Below are positions 31,093 through 33,378 of a DNA stretch of 33,378 nt, in pieces (within the stretch, counting starts at the first letter, position 1; each line of letters starts with the position of its first letter). The position numbers and the translations under genes were made by a program. Origin of the DNA: an uncultured Clostridium sp. (GTDB lineage: Bacteria; Bacillota; Clostridia; Lachnospirales; Lachnospiraceae). The notes beneath the pieces were generated by a model. That model saw only the letters and a program-made list of their open reading frames with translations. It was not told where the DNA came from and made no database searches. Where the stretch lies: NCBI GenBank assembly GCA_900543885.1, contig UQTA01000034.1, positions 1 through 33,378 on the forward strand. Direction: 5' to 3'.

Positions 31093-32913
31093 ATGCAAGC
31101 AATCATCCTGGCTGCCGGAATGGGAAAACGTTTAAAGCAGCTGACACAAAATAACACAAAATGTATGGTAAAGGTAAACGGAGTTCCCCTGATCAACCGT
31201 ACCTTAAGCCAGTTAGAACAGCATGACCTGTCCCGGATTGTCATTGTAACCGGTTATGAAGGTCAGAAGCTTCGGGATCATATTGAAAGTCTGCACATCA
31301 AAACTCCCGTTGTTTTCATTGATAACCCTATTTATGACCGTACCAATAATATCTACTCCCTTTTCCTTGCAAAAGACTATCTTCTGAAAGAAGATACCCT
31401 TCTTTTAGAGTCAGATATTATTTTTGAAGATTCTGTACTGAACAGCCTGACAGATGACCCAAGAGACAGTCTGGCACTGGCTGCAAAGTATGAATCCTGG
31501 ATGGATGGAACCTGTCTGGTACTGTCTGATCAGGATGATATCGAAGCTATGATCCCAGGCAAAAAATTCCGTTTTTCTGATACCGAACATTATTACAAGA
31601 CGGTAAACCTTTATAAATTCAGCCGGGAATTTTCCAGAACTCACTATGTTCCTTTCCTGGAAGCTTACACAAAGGCACTGGGAAATAATGAATATTATGA
31701 GCAGGTATTGAAAGTTCTGGTAACTTTAGATGATCCGGGCATCAAGGCAAAACGTCTGGATGAAAATCAACGCTGGTATGAGATCGATGATATCCAGGAT
31801 TTAAATATCGCAGAATCCATTTTCGCACCTGAAAAAGAGCGCACCCACCTGATCCAGAAACGTTTTGGCGGCTACTGGCGCTATCCAAAGATGCTGGATT
31901 TCTGTTATCTTGTAAACAGTTACTACCCACCTGAAAAGATGATGGATGAGATCAAACATAATTTTGATGTTCTTGTCAGACAGTATCCTTCTGGAATGGC
32001 GGTAAACTCTCTTTTAGCAGCCAGAAACTTCTCTTTGCGCCAGGATCAGATCGTAGTAGGAAATGGCGCCGCAGAGCTGATCAAAGCCCTTATGGAGCAG
32101 GTAAAAGGCAATCTGGGTGTGGTCCGTCCTGCATTTGAAGAATATGCAAACCGCTGTGATAAAGAAAAAGTCATTGCTTTTGTGCCTCAGACAGAGGATT
32201 TCTCCTATGATGAGAACGATGTGATGGATTTCTTTAAAGATAAAGACCTTGACTGCCTGGTTTTAGTGAATCCGGATAATCCAACGGGAAATTATATCTC
32301 CCGAAACGGTATGCTAAAGCTGGCCCGCTGGACGAAAGAAAAGGGGATCCGTTTCCTTGCAGATGAATCTTTTGTGGACTTCTCAGAAGAAGCAGATCCT
32401 ACTCTTTTAGTGGAAGAACTTTTAGATGAAAATCCACATATGATAGTGGTAAAAAGCATTTCCAAGTCCTATGGTATCCCTGGACTGCGTCTTGGGATCG
32501 CAGCAAGCGGTGATACAAAGCTCATTGAAATGCTGAAAAAGAATGTAGCGATCTGGAATATCAATTCATTCGGTGAATTTTATATGCAGATTGAAGAAAA
32601 ATACAGAAAAGATTATGGGGCTTCTTTAGAGAAGCTTCGCACAGAGCGGACCCGCTTTGCCAAATGCCTAGGAGAACTTCCTGGTGTACGTGTTTTTCCA
32701 TCCCAGGCAAATTACCTGATGGTGGAACTGATAAACACAAAGGTCACTGCCACAGAAGCAACCGAACTTCTCTTAACCCGCTGCAACCTTTTCATCAAAG
32801 ATCTTTCTTCTAAAATAAAACGTGAAAACCGTCAGTTTTTAAGAATTGCTATCAGGAATGAAGCAGAAGATGATGTATTAGTAAAAGCACTTGGTGAAAT
32901 TTTAAGTCACTGA
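31093..32913 (+). CDS. Fused nucleotidyltransferase and PLP-dependent aminotransferase-fold enzyme
   Basis: This 606-residue two-domain protein starts with a LicC/sugar-nucleotidyltransferase domain (~1-245). It has AIILAAGMGKRLKQL (residues 3-17), KCMVKVNGVPLI, and the metal-binding LLESDIIFE. A fold-type I PLP domain of HisC/CobD character follows (~255-606). It contains NPDNPTGNYIS, LADESFVDFS, the Schiff-base Lys458 in SISKSYGIPGLRLG, and a late RIAIRN with the substrate carboxylate-binding Arg. AAGGAG precedes ATG 31093. A plausible role is to make a phosphorylated amino-alcohol (by decarboxylation or transamination) and activate it with CTP for LicD. Comparable separate PLP and cytidylyltransferase enzymes are known in Campylobacter capsule synthesis. 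The domains are certain; the product is inferred. Confidence 0.85.
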   Translation: MQAIILAAGMGKRLKQLTQNNTKCMVKVNGVPLINRTLSQLEQHDLSRIVIVTGYEGQKLRDHIESLHIKTPVVFIDNPIYDRTNNIYSLFLAKDYLLKEDTLLLESDIIFEDSVLNSLTDDPRDSLALAAKYESWMDGTCLVLSDQDDIEAMIPGKKFRFSDTEHYYKTVNLYKFSREFSRTHYVPFLEAYTKALGNNEYYEQVLKVLVTLDDPGIKAKRLDENQRWYEIDDIQDLNIAESIFAPEKERTHLIQKRFGGYWRYPKMLDFCYLVNSYYPPEKMMDEIKHNFDVLVRQYPSGMAVNSLLAARNFSLRQDQIVVGNGAAELIKALMEQVKGNLGVVRPAFEEYANRCDKEKVIAFVPQTEDFSYDENDVMDFFKDKDLDCLVLVNPDNPTGNYISRNGMLKLARWTKEKGIRFLADESFVDFSEEADPTLLVEELLDENPHMIVVKSISKSYGIPGLRLGIAASGDTKLIEMLKKNVAIWNINSFGEFYMQIEEKYRKDYGASLEKLRTERTRFAKCLGELPGVRVFPSQANYLMVELINTKVTATEATELLLTRCNLFIKDLSSKIKRENRQFLRIAIRNEAEDDVLVKALGEILSH

Positions 32914-32987
32914 TTTCATTTCTCAGATCAACAACAAATGGAACATTTAAAAAAGGTGTCTCATTAAATTGCTATATAGTCGTGAAA

Positions 32988-33113
32988 GGTCCGAAAGCCA
33001 CCGGCGCGCATTACAGATGCGCATTTGGGAGAAAATCCTTTGTTCGTGGGCTTGCGCCGCCTAGTGTCAGAACTGCGAACCCAACTCACACGCTTCGCGT
33101 GTTCGGGCACGGT
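32988..33113. repeat. Right copy of the long inverted repeat
   Basis: Bases 32988-33113 are the exact reverse complement of 1-126. This copy is complete at its outer side and forms the larger part of the 198-bp palindromic element at 32994-33191. Short open frames across it (for example 32964-33155 on the minus strand) have no ribosome binding site and are most likely not expressed. Confidence 0.9.
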
Positions 33114-33191
33114 TCTCCGTTCTGCCGCTATGCTCGCCCACTCACGGATTTTCAAACAAATGCTTATTCTGTAATGCGCGCCGGTGGCTTT
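32994..33191. repeat. 198-bp palindromic (MITE-like) element
   Basis: A 23-base terminal sequence (32994-33016, beginning AAAGCCACCGGCGCGC) is repeated perfectly inverted at 33169-33191. Imperfect pairing continues inward (GCATTTG and GAAAATCC words on both arms). A small inner hairpin, ACACGCTTCGCGTGT, lies near 33088-33102. No transposase is encoded, so it would be mobilised in trans, if mobile at all. The remaining part of the gene-free stretch 32914-33378 follows it. Confidence 0.7.
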
Positions 33192-33378
33192 CTACGCTAT
33201 CACCTATTTACAAATTAAAAATAGTGGATATTAGTTACAGTTCAGTCTTGCATCTTCTTACCCGCTTACAGTGGACAAGAAGATTTGGGCGTCTGCCTTA
33301 TGAAGATTTAGCGCCAAAAGCATTTATGAAAACAAGTTTTCAACGTATTTTCGACCCTAAATCTTCGCAAGGGAACCG
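33192..33378 (+). other. Gene-free right edge with an uninterrupted plus frame
   Basis: After the palindromic element, one plus-strand frame stays open to the window end. It includes LHLLTRLQWTRRFGRLPYED and then MKTSFQRIFDP from an ATG at 33326. No ribosome binding site precedes the ATG. The word GAAGATTTAG at 33302-33311 recurs inverted near the end (CTAAATCTTC, 33358-33367). I regard this as repeat-type intergenic sequence rather than the start of a gene, with low certainty because it is cut by the window. Confidence 0.3.

Noticed and set aside
32964..33218. Small Cys/Arg-rich proteins encoded in both strands of the right repeat
   Set aside because: They lie within a palindromic repeat, have no ribosome binding site, and mirror each other because of the inverted sequence.
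1..33378. CRISPR array, prophage or conjugative element
   Set aside because: No regularly spaced short repeats, integrase, capsid, relaxase or type IV secretion genes were seen.

Overview
The window looks like a chromosomal segment of a low-to-moderate GC Gram-positive gut anaerobe, most likely a Lachnospiraceae-type Clostridia. The grounds are strong AGGAGG-type ribosome binding sites, clostridial cell-wall-binding repeats and a YHYH secreted protein, DUF2142/DUF2304 and LicD genes in a surface-glycan locus, and a palindromic intergenic repeat of the kind scattered through such genomes. No rRNA, tRNA, CRISPR array or phage genes were seen.

Layout. (1) 1-126 and 32988-33113 are perfect inverted copies of one repeat, so almost the whole window lies between inverted repeats. 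(2) 217-9788, minus strand: a surface-polysaccharide operon read from a promoter at 9828-9856. It holds a GT8 and two GT2 glycosyltransferases, a Wzx-like flippase, a rhamnosyltransferase-like GT2, DUF2304, DUF2142, RmlC, a Wzm-like ABC permease and, after a terminator, a YgjP-type metallopeptidase. (3) 9963-11447, plus strand: a secreted L,D-transpeptidase. (4) 11513-18299, minus strand: a sugar-acid catabolic operon (TRAP transporter dctPQM, mandelate-racemase-type dehydratase, GarR-like reductase, DapA-family aldolase, aldo/keto reductase), with a divergent GntR/FCD regulator at 18513-19169. (5) 19240-22392, minus strand: a tripartite tricarboxylate transporter (tctCBA), divergent from a 634-residue regulator made of two complete LysR proteins in tandem. 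That regulator overlaps by ATGA with a second enolase-superfamily enzyme. (6) 25964-28429, minus strand: LicD and a second Wzx-like flippase. (7) 28604-32913, plus strand: a YHYH secreted protein, a broken Rpn-type nuclease gene, a GT2 glycosyltransferase and a 606-residue fusion of a nucleotidyltransferase with a PLP enzyme.

How it fits together. Regions 2, 6 and 7 build and export surface glycans: sugar activation, transferases, flippases and an ABC permease. LicD plus the nucleotidyltransferase-PLP fusion suggest decoration with a phosphorylated amino-alcohol; that is an inference. Regions 4 and 5 form a catabolic island between glycan genes. An organic or sugar acid would be imported by TRAP or TTT, dehydrated by an enolase-superfamily enzyme, cleaved by the DapA-family aldolase and reduced by the GarR-like enzyme. 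The actual substrates cannot be read from sequence.

The most unusual items are the tandem double-LysR regulator coupled to an enolase-family enzyme lacking the usual His motif, the nucleotidyltransferase-PLP fusion beside LicD, and a duplicated GntR-type operator 7.3 kb from the first with no gene to control.
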